From assembly GCF_000421225.1 (NCBI RefSeq), contig NZ_ATWL01000002.1, positions 310,001 to 374,000 of the forward strand: a stretch of 64,000 bases of DNA. The letters run 5' to 3'. Below the pieces are notes generated by a model. It was not told where the DNA came from. It did no database searches and saw only the letters and a program-made list of their open reading frames with translations. The position numbers and the translations under genes are program-made. Of this stretch, positions 18,121 to 27,581 are shown piece by piece. The stretch comes from Ruania albidiflava DSM 18029. Its GTDB lineage: Bacteria > Actinomycetota > Actinomycetes > Actinomycetales > Beutenbergiaceae. How positions within the stretch are numbered: the first letter of the stretch is position 1; every line of letters begins with the position of its first letter.

Positions 18121-18885
18121 ATGGACGAAGCAGCAGCCAGCAGCAGCATCCGCGTCGCCGTGCTCGGCGCCGCCGGCCGGATGGGGTCGACGGTGTGCGC
18201 AGCGGTCGAGGACGCCGAGGGGATGGAGCTGGTCGCCCGGCTCGACCTCGGGGACGACGTCGCGTCGCTGGCGGGCGTGGCGGACGTCGCCGTGGACTTC
18301 ACCGTGCCGAGTGCCACCGAGGCGAACGTGCATGCGCTCATCGACGCCGGGGTGCATGCAGTGGTCGGCACCACAGGCTGGCAGGCCGACGCCCTGGACC
18401 GGGTGCGTGAGCACGCGGACCGGGCCGGGCAGGACATCGGAGTGCTGATCGCGCCGAACTTCGCCCTCTCCGCAGTGCTCGCGATGCACCTGGCCACCCA
18501 GGCGGCGAGGTTCTTCGAGTCGGTGGAGGTCATCGAGCTGCACCACCCGAACAAGGTGGACGCCCCCTCCGGCACGGCGGTGCACACCGCCCAGTCGATC
18601 GCCGCGGCCCGACAGGGCATGCCCGCAGCACCGGACGCCACCGAGACGGCCCTGGACGGCGCACGCGGCGCCGTCGTGGACGGGGTGCCGGTGCACTCGG
18701 TGCGGCTGCGCGGTCTGGTGGCGCACGAGGAGATCCTGCTCGGCAACCCCGGTGAGCAGCTGACCATCCGCACCGACAACTTCGACCGCTCCTCGTTCAT
18801 GCCCGGGGTGCTGATCGCAGTGCGCACCATCGCCGACCACCCTGGACTGCAGGTCGGTCTGGACTCGCTGCTCGACCTCGACTGA
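18121..18885 (+). CDS. dapB: 4-hydroxy-tetrahydrodipicolinate reductase
   Basis: NAD(P)H-dependent step of the diaminopimelate/lysine pathway. 254 residues. The nucleotide-binding motif VAVLGAAGRMGSTVC is near the N-terminus and the catalytic/substrate motif ELHHPNKVDAPSGTA is near residue 140. The usual VGTTGW and APNFA segments are present. TACCCT (18108-18113) ends 7 bases before the ATG, so the mRNA is probably leaderless. dapA lies 0.7 kb downstream, separated by a GNAT gene on the other strand. Confidence 0.97.
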   Translation: MDEAAASSSIRVAVLGAAGRMGSTVCAAVEDAEGMELVARLDLGDDVASLAGVADVAVDFTVPSATEANVHALIDAGVHAVVGTTGWQADALDRVREHADRAGQDIGVLIAPNFALSAVLAMHLATQAARFFESVEVIELHHPNKVDAPSGTAVHTAQSIAAARQGMPAAPDATETALDGARGAVVDGVPVHSVRLRGLVAHEEILLGNPGEQLTIRTDNFDRSSFMPGVLIAVRTIADHPGLQVGLDSLLDLD

Positions 18886-18897
18886 GATCAAGGTCAC

Positions 18898-18920
18898 CGG
18901 GCAACGGTCACCGGTGCCCG
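18898..18920. terminator. Hairpin between convergent dapB and GNAT gene
   Basis: CGGGCA/TGCCCG (18898-18903 with 18915-18920) encloses CGG/CCG with a 3-nt loop. It lies between two converging genes and could act in both directions. No T-tract is obvious. Confidence 0.4.
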
Positions 18921-18948
18921 TTCCCTGGTGACGTCGATGAGGATGCAG

Positions 18949-19494
18949 TCAGAGCACCGCCGACCACGCGAGCTCATGCACCCGGCTGCCGGGCACGTCC
19001 AGCACCCGCCGGATGCCCAGCGGCTCCATCCCCGCCGCAGCGAGGAAGTCCGCCCGGGCGTCGTCTCCCTCGATCGCCCAGGCGCGCACGTGGCTGGCCG
19101 CCGTGGCGCGCAGGATGTCCGTGCAGGCGGCGAGCAGCCGGGAGCCGTGCCCGGCCCGGATGTGCGCCGGGTCGACCTCGAGCGCCACGATCTCCCCGGT
19201 CTCCTGCGTCTGCGGCGCCGGTGCTAGGGCGGCGAAACCGACCACCTCCGCACCGTCGCAGGCGGTGAGCATCCGGTGCTTGGCGGAGGGCGGGGTGTCG
19301 ATCGCAGCACGCCAGGCAGCGGCGAACCGGTCCGCCTCCAGCCCGGCGAGCACCTCGGCCGGCAGCACCTCGCTGAGCGCAGCACGCCAGGCGGCCACCT
19401 GGATCCTGCCCAGGAGCGGTGCATCCTCGGGAAGGGATGGACGCACGGAGACATCCGCCGTCAGTGCATGTGCATGCCCGTGCTGCTCAGCCAT
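18949..19494 (-). CDS. GNAT family N-acetyltransferase
   Basis: Predicted acyltransferase of 181 residues, substrate unknown. The start MAEQHGHAHALTADVSVRPSLPEDAPLL is supported by a leaderless arrangement: TACGCT (complement of 19502-19507) lies 7 bases before the ATG. The GNAT fold shows in VRPSLPEDAPLLGRIQVAAWRAAL and in EIVALEVDPAHIRAGHGSRLLAACTDIL (acetyl-CoA loop), with a C-terminal AAAGMEPLGIRRVLDVPG. It is placed between dapB and dapA but on the opposite strand, and no functional link to lysine synthesis is seen. Confidence 0.88.
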   Translation of the reverse strand: MAEQHGHAHALTADVSVRPSLPEDAPLLGRIQVAAWRAALSEVLPAEVLAGLEADRFAAAWRAAIDTPPSAKHRMLTACDGAEVVGFAALAPAPQTQETGEIVALEVDPAHIRAGHGSRLLAACTDILRATAASHVRAWAIEGDDARADFLAAAGMEPLGIRRVLDVPGSRVHELAWSAVL

Positions 19495-19596
19495 GCTGCC
19501 CAGCGTAGGCGATCGGCACCTGCCGCCAGCATGCCCAGATGCCCACCTGGTGTGCCTACGCCACCGGCAGCCCCTGCTTCGCGGTACCGTCGTCCC

Positions 19597-20517
19597 ATGT
19601 CCTCCGTGCCTCCCCGCCCACCGCGCAGCTTCGGGTCGGTCAGTGTGGCCATGGCCACCCCGATGAAGCCCGGCGGCGCACTCGACATCCCGGCTGCCCA
19701 GCGCCTGGCCCGGCACCTGGTGAACTCCGGCGCCGACTCCCTGGTGCTCTCCGGCACCACCGGTGAGTCGCCCACCACGCACCAGCCGGAGAAGGACGAG
19801 CTGGTCACCGCGGTGGTGGAGGAGGTCGGTACCGAGGCGATGATCATCGCTGGCGCCGGTTCCAACGACACTGCGCACGCGACCCGGATCGCCGTGGCTG
19901 CCGAGCGCACCGGTGCGCACGGGCTGCTCGTGGTCTCCCCGTACTACAACCGCCCCTCCCAGGAGGGTGTCTACCGGCACATCCGCACCGTGGTGGAGGC
20001 CACCAGCCTGCCCGCGATGATCTACGACATCCCCGGGCGCACCGGCGTCGCTGTGGGCGAGGAGATCCTGGACCGGTTCGCCCAGCACCCACAGATCCGC
20101 GCGGTCAAGGACGCCACCGGGAACGTGGCCCAGGGCTTCGACCGGATGCGCCGCACCGGGCTGGAGTACTACTCCGGCGACGACAACCTGAACCTCGCCT
20201 GGCTGGTGCACGGCGCCTCCGGTGTGGTCTCCGTGGTCGGCCACCTCACCGCCGGCCGGTACGCGCAGATGGTGCGCGCCGTGGACTCCGGTGACCTGTT
20301 CACCGCCCGGGACCTGTCCGCCCAGCTGGCCCCTGTGGTCGAAGCAGTGATGGGTGGCGGACAGGGTGCGGTGATGGTCAAGGCCGCCCTGCAGCTGCAG
20401 GGCCTCATCGAGCACCGTTCGGTGCGCTCACCGCTGGTGGAGGCCACCGAGGCGGAGATCGCCGACCTACGCACCGCCATGCTCACCCACAACCTGCTGA
20501 AGGACACCGATCGATGA
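19597..20517 (+). CDS. dapA: 4-hydroxy-tetrahydrodipicolinate synthase
   Basis: Condenses pyruvate and aspartate semialdehyde, the first committed step to diaminopimelate and lysine. 306 residues, TIM barrel. VLSGTTGESPTTHQPEKDEL (substrate site), YYNRPSQEGVYRHIRTV (catalytic Tyr), YDIPGRTGV and the Schiff-base lysine in IRAVKDATGN are all present. The start MSSVPPRPPRSFG at 19597 follows TACCGT (19585-19590) by 6 bases, which points to a leaderless mRNA. Its stop overlaps the rnj start by 4 bases (ATGA). Confidence 0.97.
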   Translation: MSSVPPRPPRSFGSVSVAMATPMKPGGALDIPAAQRLARHLVNSGADSLVLSGTTGESPTTHQPEKDELVTAVVEEVGTEAMIIAGAGSNDTAHATRIAVAAERTGAHGLLVVSPYYNRPSQEGVYRHIRTVVEATSLPAMIYDIPGRTGVAVGEEILDRFAQHPQIRAVKDATGNVAQGFDRMRRTGLEYYSGDDNLNLAWLVHGASGVVSVVGHLTAGRYAQMVRAVDSGDLFTARDLSAQLAPVVEAVMGGGQGAVMVKAALQLQGLIEHRSVRSPLVEATEAEIADLRTAMLTHNLLKDTDR

Positions 20518-22199
20518 GTCACCCCCACCCCGAGCTCGACCTACCCGCACCGCTGGCGCAGGGCGCACTGCGGATCGTCCCGCTCGGCGGGCTCGGCGAG
20601 GTCGGCCGGAACATGGCCGTGCTGGAGCTCGACGGCCGGCTGCTGGTGATCGACTGCGGGGTGCTCTTCCCTGAGGACAGCCAGCCCGGGGTGGACCTGA
20701 TCCTGCCGGACTTCGGGTACATCTCCGACCGGATGGACCAGGTCGAGGCGATCGTGCTCACCCACGGCCACGAGGACCACATCGGCGCGGTGCCCTACCT
20801 GCTCCGGCTCCGCCAGGACATCCCGATCATCGGGTCGAAGCTGTCGCTGGCGTTCGTGGCCGCCAAGCTCAAGGAGCACCGGATCACACCCGAGCTGCGC
20901 GAGGTGGCCGAAGGGCAGCGGGTCACGATCGGCTCCTTCGACCTGGAGTTCGTCGCGGTGAACCACTCCATCCCGGATGCGCTCGCGGTGATGGTGCGCA
21001 CCCCGGCCGGCTCGGTGCTGCACACCGGTGACTTCAAGATGGACCAGCTGCCGCTGGACCGCCGGATCACCGACCTGCGTGCCTTCGCCCGGTTGGGGGA
21101 GGAGGGTGTGGACCTGTTCATGACCGACTCCACCAACGCCGAGGTGCCCGGGTTCACCACCTCCGAACGGGACATCGGACCGGTGCTGGACTCGGTGTTC
21201 GCCCAGGCCGAGGGGCGGATCGTGGTCGCCTCGTTCTCCTCGCACGTGCACCGGGTGCAGCAGGTGCTGGACGCCGCGCACGCGCACGGCCGCCGGGTGG
21301 CGCTGGTGGGCCGCTCGATGGTGCGGAACATGACCATCGCGAACGAGCTCGGCTACCTGAACGTGCCCGACGGGGTGCTCATCGACATCAAGAAGATCGG
21401 CGACGTGCCCGAGGACCGGATGGTGCTGATGTGCACCGGTTCGCAGGGCGAACCGATGGCGGCGCTGTCCCGGATCGCCAACCGGGACCACCGGGTCAGC
21501 GTGGGCCCGGGGGACACGGTCATCCTTGCCTCCTCGCTCATCCCCGGCAACGAGAACGCCGTCTTCCGGATCATCAACGGGCTGATCCGCCTCGGGGCGA
21601 AGGTGATCCACCAGGCCAACGCCCGCGTGCACGTCTCCGGGCACGCGTCGGCCGGGGAGCTGTTGTACGTGTACAACATCGTCCGGCCGCGGAACGTGAT
21701 GCCGGTGCACGGCGAGATCCGGCACCTGGTGGCCAACGGTGCCCTGGCGGTCAAGACGGGGGTACCGCCGGAGCGGGTGGTGCTCGCCGAGGACGGTGTG
21801 GTGGTCGACCTGGTCGACGGCAAGGCCCGGATCGCCGGCGCTGTGCCGTGCGGCTACGTGTACGTGGACGGTTCCTCGGTGGGTGGGGTGACCGACGCCG
21901 AGCTGAAGGACCGCCGCATCCTCGGTGAGGAGGGGTTCATCTCCATCTTCGCCGTGGTGGACTCCTCGACCGGCGAGGTGGTGACCGGACCGCACCTGCA
22001 GGCCCGGGGCGTGGCCGAGGGCGAGGACCGGCTGGCCAGCATCGTCCCGGAGATCGCCAAGGCGCTCACCGAGGCCGCCCGCGGTGGCAGCACCGACACG
22101 CACCAGCTGCAGCAGGTGATCCGGCGTGTGGTCGGCAGGTTCGCCTCCAGCAAGCTCCGCCGGCGCCCGATGATCATCCCGGTGGTAGTGGAGTCCTGA
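20514..22199 (+). CDS. rnj: Ribonuclease J
   Basis: Metallo-beta-lactamase-fold 5' exo/endoribonuclease in rRNA maturation and mRNA decay. 561 residues. The metal site is H84-G-H86-E-D88-H89 in VLTHGHEDHIGA, and beta-CASP motifs appear in GRIVVASFSSHVHRVQQVLDAA and VHVSGHASAGELLYVYNIVRPRNVMPVHGE. A C-terminal domain follows. The start overlaps dapA (ATGA). The last 26 bases overlap, tail to tail, the TetR gene on the other strand. Confidence 0.97.
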   Translation: MSHPHPELDLPAPLAQGALRIVPLGGLGEVGRNMAVLELDGRLLVIDCGVLFPEDSQPGVDLILPDFGYISDRMDQVEAIVLTHGHEDHIGAVPYLLRLRQDIPIIGSKLSLAFVAAKLKEHRITPELREVAEGQRVTIGSFDLEFVAVNHSIPDALAVMVRTPAGSVLHTGDFKMDQLPLDRRITDLRAFARLGEEGVDLFMTDSTNAEVPGFTTSERDIGPVLDSVFAQAEGRIVVASFSSHVHRVQQVLDAAHAHGRRVALVGRSMVRNMTIANELGYLNVPDGVLIDIKKIGDVPEDRMVLMCTGSQGEPMAALSRIANRDHRVSVGPGDTVILASSLIPGNENAVFRIINGLIRLGAKVIHQANARVHVSGHASAGELLYVYNIVRPRNVMPVHGEIRHLVANGALAVKTGVPPERVVLAEDGVVVDLVDGKARIAGAVPCGYVYVDGSSVGGVTDAELKDRRILGEEGFISIFAVVDSSTGEVVTGPHLQARGVAEGEDRLASIVPEIAKALTEAARGGSTDTHQLQQVIRRVVGRFASSKLRRRPMIIPVVVES

Positions 22200-22743
22200 G
22201 CAGCTGCTCGTAGCGGTCCGCACGCTCGGTCTCGGTACCGGGCAGCAGCCCGGCGAGCTCGAGGCTGACCAGACCGTGCACCAACCCCCACGCGCGCACC
22301 GCGTGCAGCTCCACCTCGTCCTCGGGGGCGGTGGGCAGCACTCGTGCGACGGCGGAGCTCAGGATGACAAAGGTCGGTTGCGTCAGGCTGTGGGTACCGG
22401 AGCGCACGCCGGCGGAGGAGAGCATCACCCGGTAGAAGTGCGGGTCCGCCAGGGCGCTTGCCCGGTAGGCCAGGCCGAGGGCGAGCAGGTCGGCGGCTGG
22501 CTCGTCGGTGCGCGGCACACCGCGCAGGTGCGTCTCGAACCGGGCCAGCCCCTCGGTGGCCACGGCGTCCACGAGAGCGTCCCGGCTGCCGAACAGTGTG
22601 TAGATCGCGGCCGTGGTGGTGCTCGCGCGCTGCGCCAGAGCGCGCACCGAGAGGGTGTCCACCCCGTGTTCGGAGATCTGCTCGGAGGCGAGGTCGAGGA
22701 GACGGCGGCGGAGTGCGTCGTCGTACTGGCGAGGTCGGGCCAT
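22174..22743 (-). CDS. TetR/AcrR family transcriptional repressor
   Basis: 189 residues. The N-terminal helix-turn-helix is LLDLASEQISEHGVDTLSVRALAQRASTTTAAIYTLFGSRDALVDAVA. The ligand-binding part has RAWGLVHGLVSLELAGLLP, the WHG-type pattern of the TetR_C_33 subfamily. TAGACT (complement of 22750-22755) lies 6 bases before the ATG, so the transcript should be leaderless. It is divergent from the small membrane protein gene at 22870, with a 34-bp palindrome between them that should be its operator. Its 3' end overlaps rnj by 26 bases. Confidence 0.92.
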   Translation of the reverse strand: MARPRQYDDALRRRLLDLASEQISEHGVDTLSVRALAQRASTTTAAIYTLFGSRDALVDAVATEGLARFETHLRGVPRTDEPAADLLALGLAYRASALADPHFYRVMLSSAGVRSGTHSLTQPTFVILSSAVARVLPTAPEDEVELHAVRAWGLVHGLVSLELAGLLPGTETERADRYEQLLRTPLPPG

Positions 22744-22770
22744 ACCGGCAGTCTACGGCCTTGACACACG

Positions 22771-22804
22771 TTTCCTCACAGTGTTTGCTAACACTGTTAG
22801 GAAA
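22771..22804. promoter_or_regulatory. 34-bp palindromic operator between TetR and membrane protein genes
   Basis: The core ACAGTGTTTGCTAACACTGT (22778-22797) is a perfect palindrome except for its 4-base centre. It is flanked by TTTCCT on the left and AGGAAA on the right, giving 17-base half-sites with one mismatched pair. It lies just after a TTGACA (22761-22766) and overlaps the likely promoter region of both divergent genes, so one bound repressor could control both. Confidence 0.75.
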
Positions 22805-22869
22805 GTTGCTGCCGGCCGATCTGGGTCTGCGACCGCGGCACCGGCCGTGCCGTCCGAAGGAGTCCATCC

Positions 22870-23280
22870 ATGCTTGAGCTGTCCCAGAGCGCCCAGGTGA
22901 CTGCCGGGATCGTGCTGCTCGCCGCCGTCACCGTGACCTCCGGGGGCGCCTTCCTCGCCAAGGTCGCCACCGGTGGTGTGCCCGCGACCGAGTTTCAACG
23001 GTCCTTCTTCCGGGCTGGGCACGGGCACGCCGGGGTGCTGATCGTCTTCGGCCTGGTGTGCCTGCTGCTGTCCGAGGCCACGGTGCTGACCGGGTTCGCC
23101 CGTTGGCTGGCTGCCACCGGCGTGCTGGTCTCGGCCATCGTGCTGCCCGCCGGGTTCTTCTTCTCCGCCATGGGGGCGGGGCGCACCCGACCGAACCGGG
23201 CGATCGCGGTCGTCTGGGTGGGTGGCGCGCTGCTGGTGGCAGGGCTGGTCACGCTGGCGGTCGGGCTGCTCACCGCCTGA
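22870..23280 (+). CDS. Small four-helix membrane protein controlled by the adjacent TetR
   Basis: 136 residues, function not recognised. Four hydrophobic segments are predicted at about 8-30, 52-70, 77-100 and 112-134. Between the first two lies GGVPATEFQRSFFRAGHGHAGV, a His-containing soluble loop (HGH). ATG 22870 has AAGGAG at 22857-22862. The divergent TetR gene and shared operator imply induction by a ligand of the repressor. The loop histidines could bind metal or a cofactor, but this is speculation. Confidence 0.8.
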   Translation: MLELSQSAQVTAGIVLLAAVTVTSGGAFLAKVATGGVPATEFQRSFFRAGHGHAGVLIVFGLVCLLLSEATVLTGFARWLAATGVLVSAIVLPAGFFFSAMGAGRTRPNRAIAVVWVGGALLVAGLVTLAVGLLTA

Positions 23281-23293
23281 GCCGCCCTCGGGT

Positions 23294-23314
23294 GCTAGAT
23301 CCGCATGATCTAGC
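23294..23314. repeat. Inverted repeat upstream of ftsK
   Basis: GCTAGATC (23294-23301), 5-base spacer, GATCTAGC (23307-23314). It starts 14 bases after the membrane protein stop and 102 bases before ftsK. It is AT-richer than its surroundings and may be a binding site or a weak terminator. Confidence 0.55.
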
Positions 23315-23415
23315 CGATGAGGCGTGTTCCTGCGCGCGATCGGCCGCCCGGTCTGGTTGAGTGGCAGGGAGCAGGCTTGTCTCGGCATGCCTGAGCGAGG
23401 AGGACGACATTCATC

Positions 23416-26058
23416 ATGGCGACCCGTACGACTTCCCCCGGACGGTCCGCCGCACCAGGACGAAAGAAGAACGCACCGGCGAAGTCCAGTGCGGCCCGAG
23501 CGAAAGGGACCAGCTCCCGTGGCCGCGCCCAGGACACCCGCCCGGCGCTGCCGATCCGGATCCTGCGCGGCCTGTGGATGGGTGCCGCGCACGTGATCGG
23601 TGGCACAGCGCGTTCGATCGGCTCCGGTGCCCGTGGTCTCGATCCCGCCCACCGGCGGGACGGCGTGGCATTCCTGCTGCTGGCCCTCGCCGTGATCGTG
23701 GCGGTACGGGAGTGGTTCGGCCTGTCCGGCTCCGCCGGCGACATCGTGCACGCAGCCGCTGCCGGCGGGGTGGGCGTGCTCGCCGTGGTCATCCCGCTGA
23801 TCCTGCTCTTCCTCGCCATCCGGCTGATGCGCCACCCCGAGCGCGGCGAGGTGAACGGCCGCATCTCCATCGGGCTCACCGCCATCGTGGTGGCGGTCTG
23901 CGCACTGATCCAGGTCGGCTCCGGCCTGCCGTCCCCGCCGGACTGGTCCGGAGTGTTCGCCGCCGGTGGCCTGATCGGCTACGCGGTCGCCAACCCGCTG
24001 ACGGCGGCGCTGACCGAGTGGGTCACCGTCCCGCTGATGGTCCTGCTCGGCTTCTTCGGCCTGCTCGTGGTCACCGCCACCCCGGTGGCGGCCATCCCGC
24101 GACGCCTCCGGCAGGGCGTGGACTGGATCACCGGCAACGACGTCGGACCCGAGGAGGAGGACGAGCAGCCCGCTCGCGCCCGCAGCAGCAGCCGGAAGGC
24201 CCGCAAGGGGGACGCCAAGGCGGTCGAGCCCGGTGCGTTCCACGGTGACGAGGCGTTCGAGCAGGCGCACGAGCTCGCCGCGGCCGACGGGCCTGCCGAC
24301 CTTGCAGCGGCCGAGGAGGTGCCCGAGGACGCAGCTCCTGCAGCCCAGGTGGCCGCAGCCGGTGACGGAGCCGGGCAGGACACCGACGACCTGCAGGCAC
24401 CACCCACCCAGGCGCTGCCCGCACGAGCCGAGCAGCTCGTGCTCGACCCGGGCCTGACCTACACCCTGCCCGGGGACGATGCGCTCATCGCCGGTCCCCC
24501 GCACAAGACCCGCTCGGCCGTCAACGACCGGGTGGTGGAGGCACTGACCACAGTGCTCACCGACTTCGGCGTGAACGCCGAGGTCACCGGGTTCACCCGC
24601 GGCCCGACCGTCACCCGCTACGAGGTGGAGCTGGGCGCCGGGGTGAAGGTCGAACGGGTCACCGCGCTCAGCAAGAACATCGCCTACGCGGTCGCCTCGG
24701 CCGATGTACGCATCTTGTCCCCGATCCCGGGGAAGAAGGCGATCGGTATCGAGATCCCGAACGCGGACCGCGAGACTGTCGCCCTCGGCGACGTGCTGCG
24801 GTCCGGCCCGGCCCGACGCAACGAGCACCCGATGGTGATCGGTGTCGGCAAGGACGTCGAGGGCGGGTACGTGGTCGCCAACCTGGCCAAGATGCCGCAC
24901 ATCCTGGTGGCTGGTGCCACCGGCGCCGGGAAGTCTTCGTTCGTGAACTCGATGATCACCTCGATCATGATGCGCGCCACCCCGGAGGAGGTGCGCATGG
25001 TGCTGGTGGACCCCAAGCGGGTGGAGCTGACCATCTACGAGGGCATCCCGCACCTGATCACCCCGATCATCACCAACCCGAAGAAGGCCGCTGAGGCGCT
25101 GGAGTGGGTGGTGCGGGAGATGGACGCCCGCTACGACGACCTGGCCACCTACGGGTTCAAGCACATCGACGACTTCAACAACGCCGTCCGGCTCGGCAAG
25201 CTCACCCCGCCGCCGGGCAGCGAACGCAAGCTCGCCGCGTACCCGTACCTGCTCGTGATCGTGGACGAGCTCGCCGACCTGATGATGGTCGCCCCACGGG
25301 ACGTGGAGGCCTCGATCCAGCGGATCACCCAGCTCGCCCGTGCGGCAGGCATCCACCTGGTGCTTGCTACGCAGCGACCCAGCGTGGACGTCGTCACCGG
25401 TCTGATCAAGGCGAACGTGCCGTCCCGGCTGGCGTTCGCCACCAGCTCGTTGGCCGACTCCCGGGTGGTGCTGGACCAGCCCGGTGCGGAGAAGCTCATC
25501 GGCCAGGGTGACGCCCTGTTCTTGCCGATGGGAGCCTCGAAGCCGATGCGCGTGCAAGGGGCATGGGTCACCGAGTCGGAGATCCACACTGTCGTCGAGC
25601 ACGTGAAGGGCCAGCTCAAGCCCAACTACCGTGAGGACGTGATCGTCCCAGCAGCGAAGAAGCAGGTGGACGAGGACATCGGTGACGACCTGGACCTGCT
25701 GCTGCAGGCCGCAGAGCTGGTGGTGACCAGCCAGTTCGGCTCCACCTCGATGCTGCAGCGCAAGCTCCGGGTCGGCTTCGCGAAGGCCGGACGGCTGATG
25801 GACCTGCTGGAGTCTCGGGAGATCGTCGGCCCGTCGGAGGGGTCGAAGGCCCGCGACGTGCTGGTCCAGCCCGACGATCTCCCGGCCACGTTGGCGATGC
25901 TGCGCGGAGAGAGCCCACCCGCGGAGGCTGAGGACACCGGCGGCGAGGTGTACGACGACACAGCAGGCGGCGGCGAGGGCCCCGGCGACCTCTACACAGG
26001 TGATCACGCCGAGCAGAACGAGTCGGAGGACGCCTGGGAGCTCACCGACCACCGCTGA
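23416..26058 (+). CDS. ftsK: DNA translocase FtsK
   Basis: Septum-located ATPase that pumps chromosomal DNA toward the dif site at division. 880 residues. A basic N-terminus precedes four predicted membrane helices (about 75-240), then an acidic/Ala-rich linker (about 240-345), the alpha/beta motor with Walker [20 protein letters not shown] near residue 500 and [14 protein letters not shown] (Walker B), and a C-terminal gamma winged helix ([23 protein letters not shown]) that reads KOPS-type sites. GAGGAGGA precedes the ATG. Confidence 0.97.
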   Translation: MATRTTSPGRSAAPGRKKNAPAKSSAARAKGTSSRGRAQDTRPALPIRILRGLWMGAAHVIGGTARSIGSGARGLDPAHRRDGVAFLLLALAVIVAVREWFGLSGSAGDIVHAAAAGGVGVLAVVIPLILLFLAIRLMRHPERGEVNGRISIGLTAIVVAVCALIQVGSGLPSPPDWSGVFAAGGLIGYAVANPLTAALTEWVTVPLMVLLGFFGLLVVTATPVAAIPRRLRQGVDWITGNDVGPEEEDEQPARARSSSRKARKGDAKAVEPGAFHGDEAFEQAHELAAADGPADLAAAEEVPEDAAPAAQVAAAGDGAGQDTDDLQAPPTQALPARAEQLVLDPGLTYTLPGDDALIAGPPHKTRSAVNDRVVEALTTVLTDFGVNAEVTGFTRGPTVTRYEVELGAGVKVERVTALSKNIAYAVASADVRILSPIPGKKAIGIEIPNADRETVALGDVLRSGPARRNEHPMVIGVGKDVEGGYVVANLAKMPHILVAGATGAGKSSFVNSMITSIMMRATPEEVRMVLVDPKRVELTIYEGIPHLITPIITNPKKAAEALEWVVREMDARYDDLATYGFKHIDDFNNAVRLGKLTPPPGSERKLAAYPYLLVIVDELADLMMVAPRDVEASIQRITQLARAAGIHLVLATQRPSVDVVTGLIKANVPSRLAFATSSLADSRVVLDQPGAEKLIGQGDALFLPMGASKPMRVQGAWVTESEIHTVVEHVKGQLKPNYREDVIVPAAKKQVDEDIGDDLDLLLQAAELVVTSQFGSTSMLQRKLRVGFAKAGRLMDLLESREIVGPSEGSKARDVLVQPDDLPATLAMLRGESPPAEAEDTGGEVYDDTAGGGEGPGDLYTGDHAEQNESEDAWELTDHR

Positions 26059-26090
26059 GCCGACGGCACCCGCGCCCGGAGCGCGGCCCT

Positions 26091-26116
26091 GTGTCACGGA
26101 GGCGCTCCTGCGACAC
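26091..26116 (+). terminator. Possible hairpin after ftsK
   Basis: GTGTC/GACAC (26091-26095 with 26112-26116) encloses GGAG/CTCC with a 3-nt loop. It is a weak interrupted stem 33 bases past the ftsK stop. The remaining spacer up to pgsA shows nothing else clear except the pgsA -10. Confidence 0.35.
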
Positions 26117-26254
26117 CGAGGTGCGATCTTCCTGCCTCTGTGTCCCAGGGGGGCCTCCGCAGCGGGCCGGCCGCTGAGTGGGGTACGTGAGTGCCTCGCG
26201 CTCCAGGCGTCGGTACCGCCGTCCACCGAGGGCTGCGTCCCGTAGGCTGGAGGA

Positions 26255-26881
26255 GTGTCCAGCACCCCCGAGCACCCCGCCCAGCAGCCCAGCACCGCGC
26301 CGGGCAACCCCATCGCGCCGGTGTGGAACCTGCCGAACGTGCTCACCATGCTGCGCATCGTCCTGGTCCCAGTGTTCGTGGTGCTGCTGTGGCAGGACAC
26401 CACGGCTACTGCGCTCGCTGCGCTCGCCGTGTTCCTGATCGCCGCTGCGACCGACAAGCTGGACGGCACCATCGCCCGGCGACGTGGCATCGTCACCAAC
26501 TTCGGCAAGATCGCCGACCCGTTCGCCGACAAGCTGCTCACCGGTGCCGCGATGGTGGTGCTCTCCCTGATGGGTCTCATGCCCTGGTGGGCCACGATCC
26601 TCATCCTGGTCCGCGAGATCGGCATCACCGTGCTGCGGTTCGTGATGGTGCGCCGGTCGGTGATCGCAGCCTCCAGCGGTGGCAAGCTGAAGACCGTGCT
26701 GCAGGTCGTGTTCTTGTCGATGATGATGCTGCCGGCCACAGCCCTGTTCCCCGCACCGGTGGGCGACTGGTGGGACATCGCCGCCTACGTGGTCATGGTG
26801 CTCGCCACCGCGGTCACTGTGGTCACCGGGCTGGACTACTGCTGGCGTGCCTGGCGGATCGTGCGTGAGCAGGAGGCGTGA
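26255..26881 (+). CDS. pgsA: CDP-diacylglycerol--glycerol-3-phosphate 3-phosphatidyltransferase
   Basis: Membrane enzyme making phosphatidylglycerol phosphate. 208 residues with several membrane helices. The CDP-alcohol phosphotransferase signature is complete: DGTIARRRGIVTNFGKIAD followed by PFADK. The GTG start is backed by TAGGCT (26243-26248) 6 bases upstream, a leaderless arrangement, although an AGGAG also overlaps the spacer. The stop overlaps the cinA-type start (GTGA), so the two are coupled. Confidence 0.96.
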   Translation: MSSTPEHPAQQPSTAPGNPIAPVWNLPNVLTMLRIVLVPVFVVLLWQDTTATALAALAVFLIAAATDKLDGTIARRRGIVTNFGKIADPFADKLLTGAAMVVLSLMGLMPWWATILILVREIGITVLRFVMVRRSVIAASSGGKLKTVLQVVFLSMMMLPATALFPAPVGDWWDIAAYVVMVLATAVTVVTGLDYCWRAWRIVREQEA

Positions 26882-27375
26882 AGCCACCCACAGCTGCTGA
26901 GCAGAGCACCGACACCCGGGGTGTCGCCGCGCAGGTGCTCGCCCGGCTCCGTGCGGCCGGTACCACGATCGCGGTCGCCGAGTCGCTCACCGGCGGGCTG
27001 CTCGGCGCCGAGCTGGTTGCCGTGCCCGGTGCCTCGGCCGTGTTCCGCGGCGGAGTTCTCGCCTATGCCACGGACAGCAAGGCGAGCGTGCTCGGCGTGG
27101 ACATGGCGCTGCTGATGGCCCAAGGTCCGGTCCACCCCCAGGTCGCGGTGCAGATGGCTGACGGCGTCCGGTCGCTGTTCGAGGCCGATCTCGCCCTGGC
27201 TACGACGGGCGTCGCTGGGCCGGGCCCGGCGGACGGGCACCCGGCGGGGACGATCTACGTCGCCTGCAGCGGTGTTGGCCGCACCCCGGCAGTGCGCGGG
27301 CACCGGCTCGCCGGGACTCGACCGGAGACACGTGCCGCCGCAGTGCAGCTGGCGCTCGCGCTGCTGCTGGACTAG
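26878..27375 (+). CDS. CinA-family amidohydrolase (NMN deamidase-like C-terminal domain)
   Basis: 165 residues, equal to the stand-alone C-terminal CinA domain, known in other bacteria as nicotinamide-mononucleotide deamidase (PncC). Signature segments are [43 protein letters not shown], and [25 protein letters not shown]. The N-terminal molybdopterin-like domain is absent, as is usual in Actinobacteria. GTG overlaps the pgsA stop. In related genomes the clgR-type regulator follows, as it does here. Confidence 0.94.
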   Translation: MKPPTAAEQSTDTRGVAAQVLARLRAAGTTIAVAESLTGGLLGAELVAVPGASAVFRGGVLAYATDSKASVLGVDMALLMAQGPVHPQVAVQMADGVRSLFEADLALATTGVAGPGPADGHPAGTIYVACSGVGRTPAVRGHRLAGTRPETRAAAVQLALALLLD

Positions 27376-27379
27376 CTGC

Positions 27380-27411
27380 GCTGCCGGTCCGCACGGTCGA
27401 GCAACGGCAGC
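27380..27411 (+). terminator. Hairpin after cinA-type gene
   Basis: GCTGCCG (27380-27386) pairs with CGGCAGC (27405-27411) with an 18-nt loop, 5 bases after the stop. No T-tract. Modest support. Confidence 0.4.
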
Positions 27412-27581
27412 ATCGTGACCAGAGTGTGGTGCCGTTCACCTCTGGAACAGAACTGACGGCAGCGGCGTTGGACAGGGTGATGATGCAGACACGTTCGCTG
27501 AACACGCCCCGGATGGCGACCGGGCCACGCGCTGGATGGTCCAGCTCCCGACCACCGCGCACAGCCAAGCGCGCACCTGTC

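Noticed and set aside
18949-20415. A 488-residue minus-strand protein covering dapA
   Set aside because: Only the last 181 residues are a GNAT protein with its own leaderless start at 19494; the remainder is antisense to dapA.
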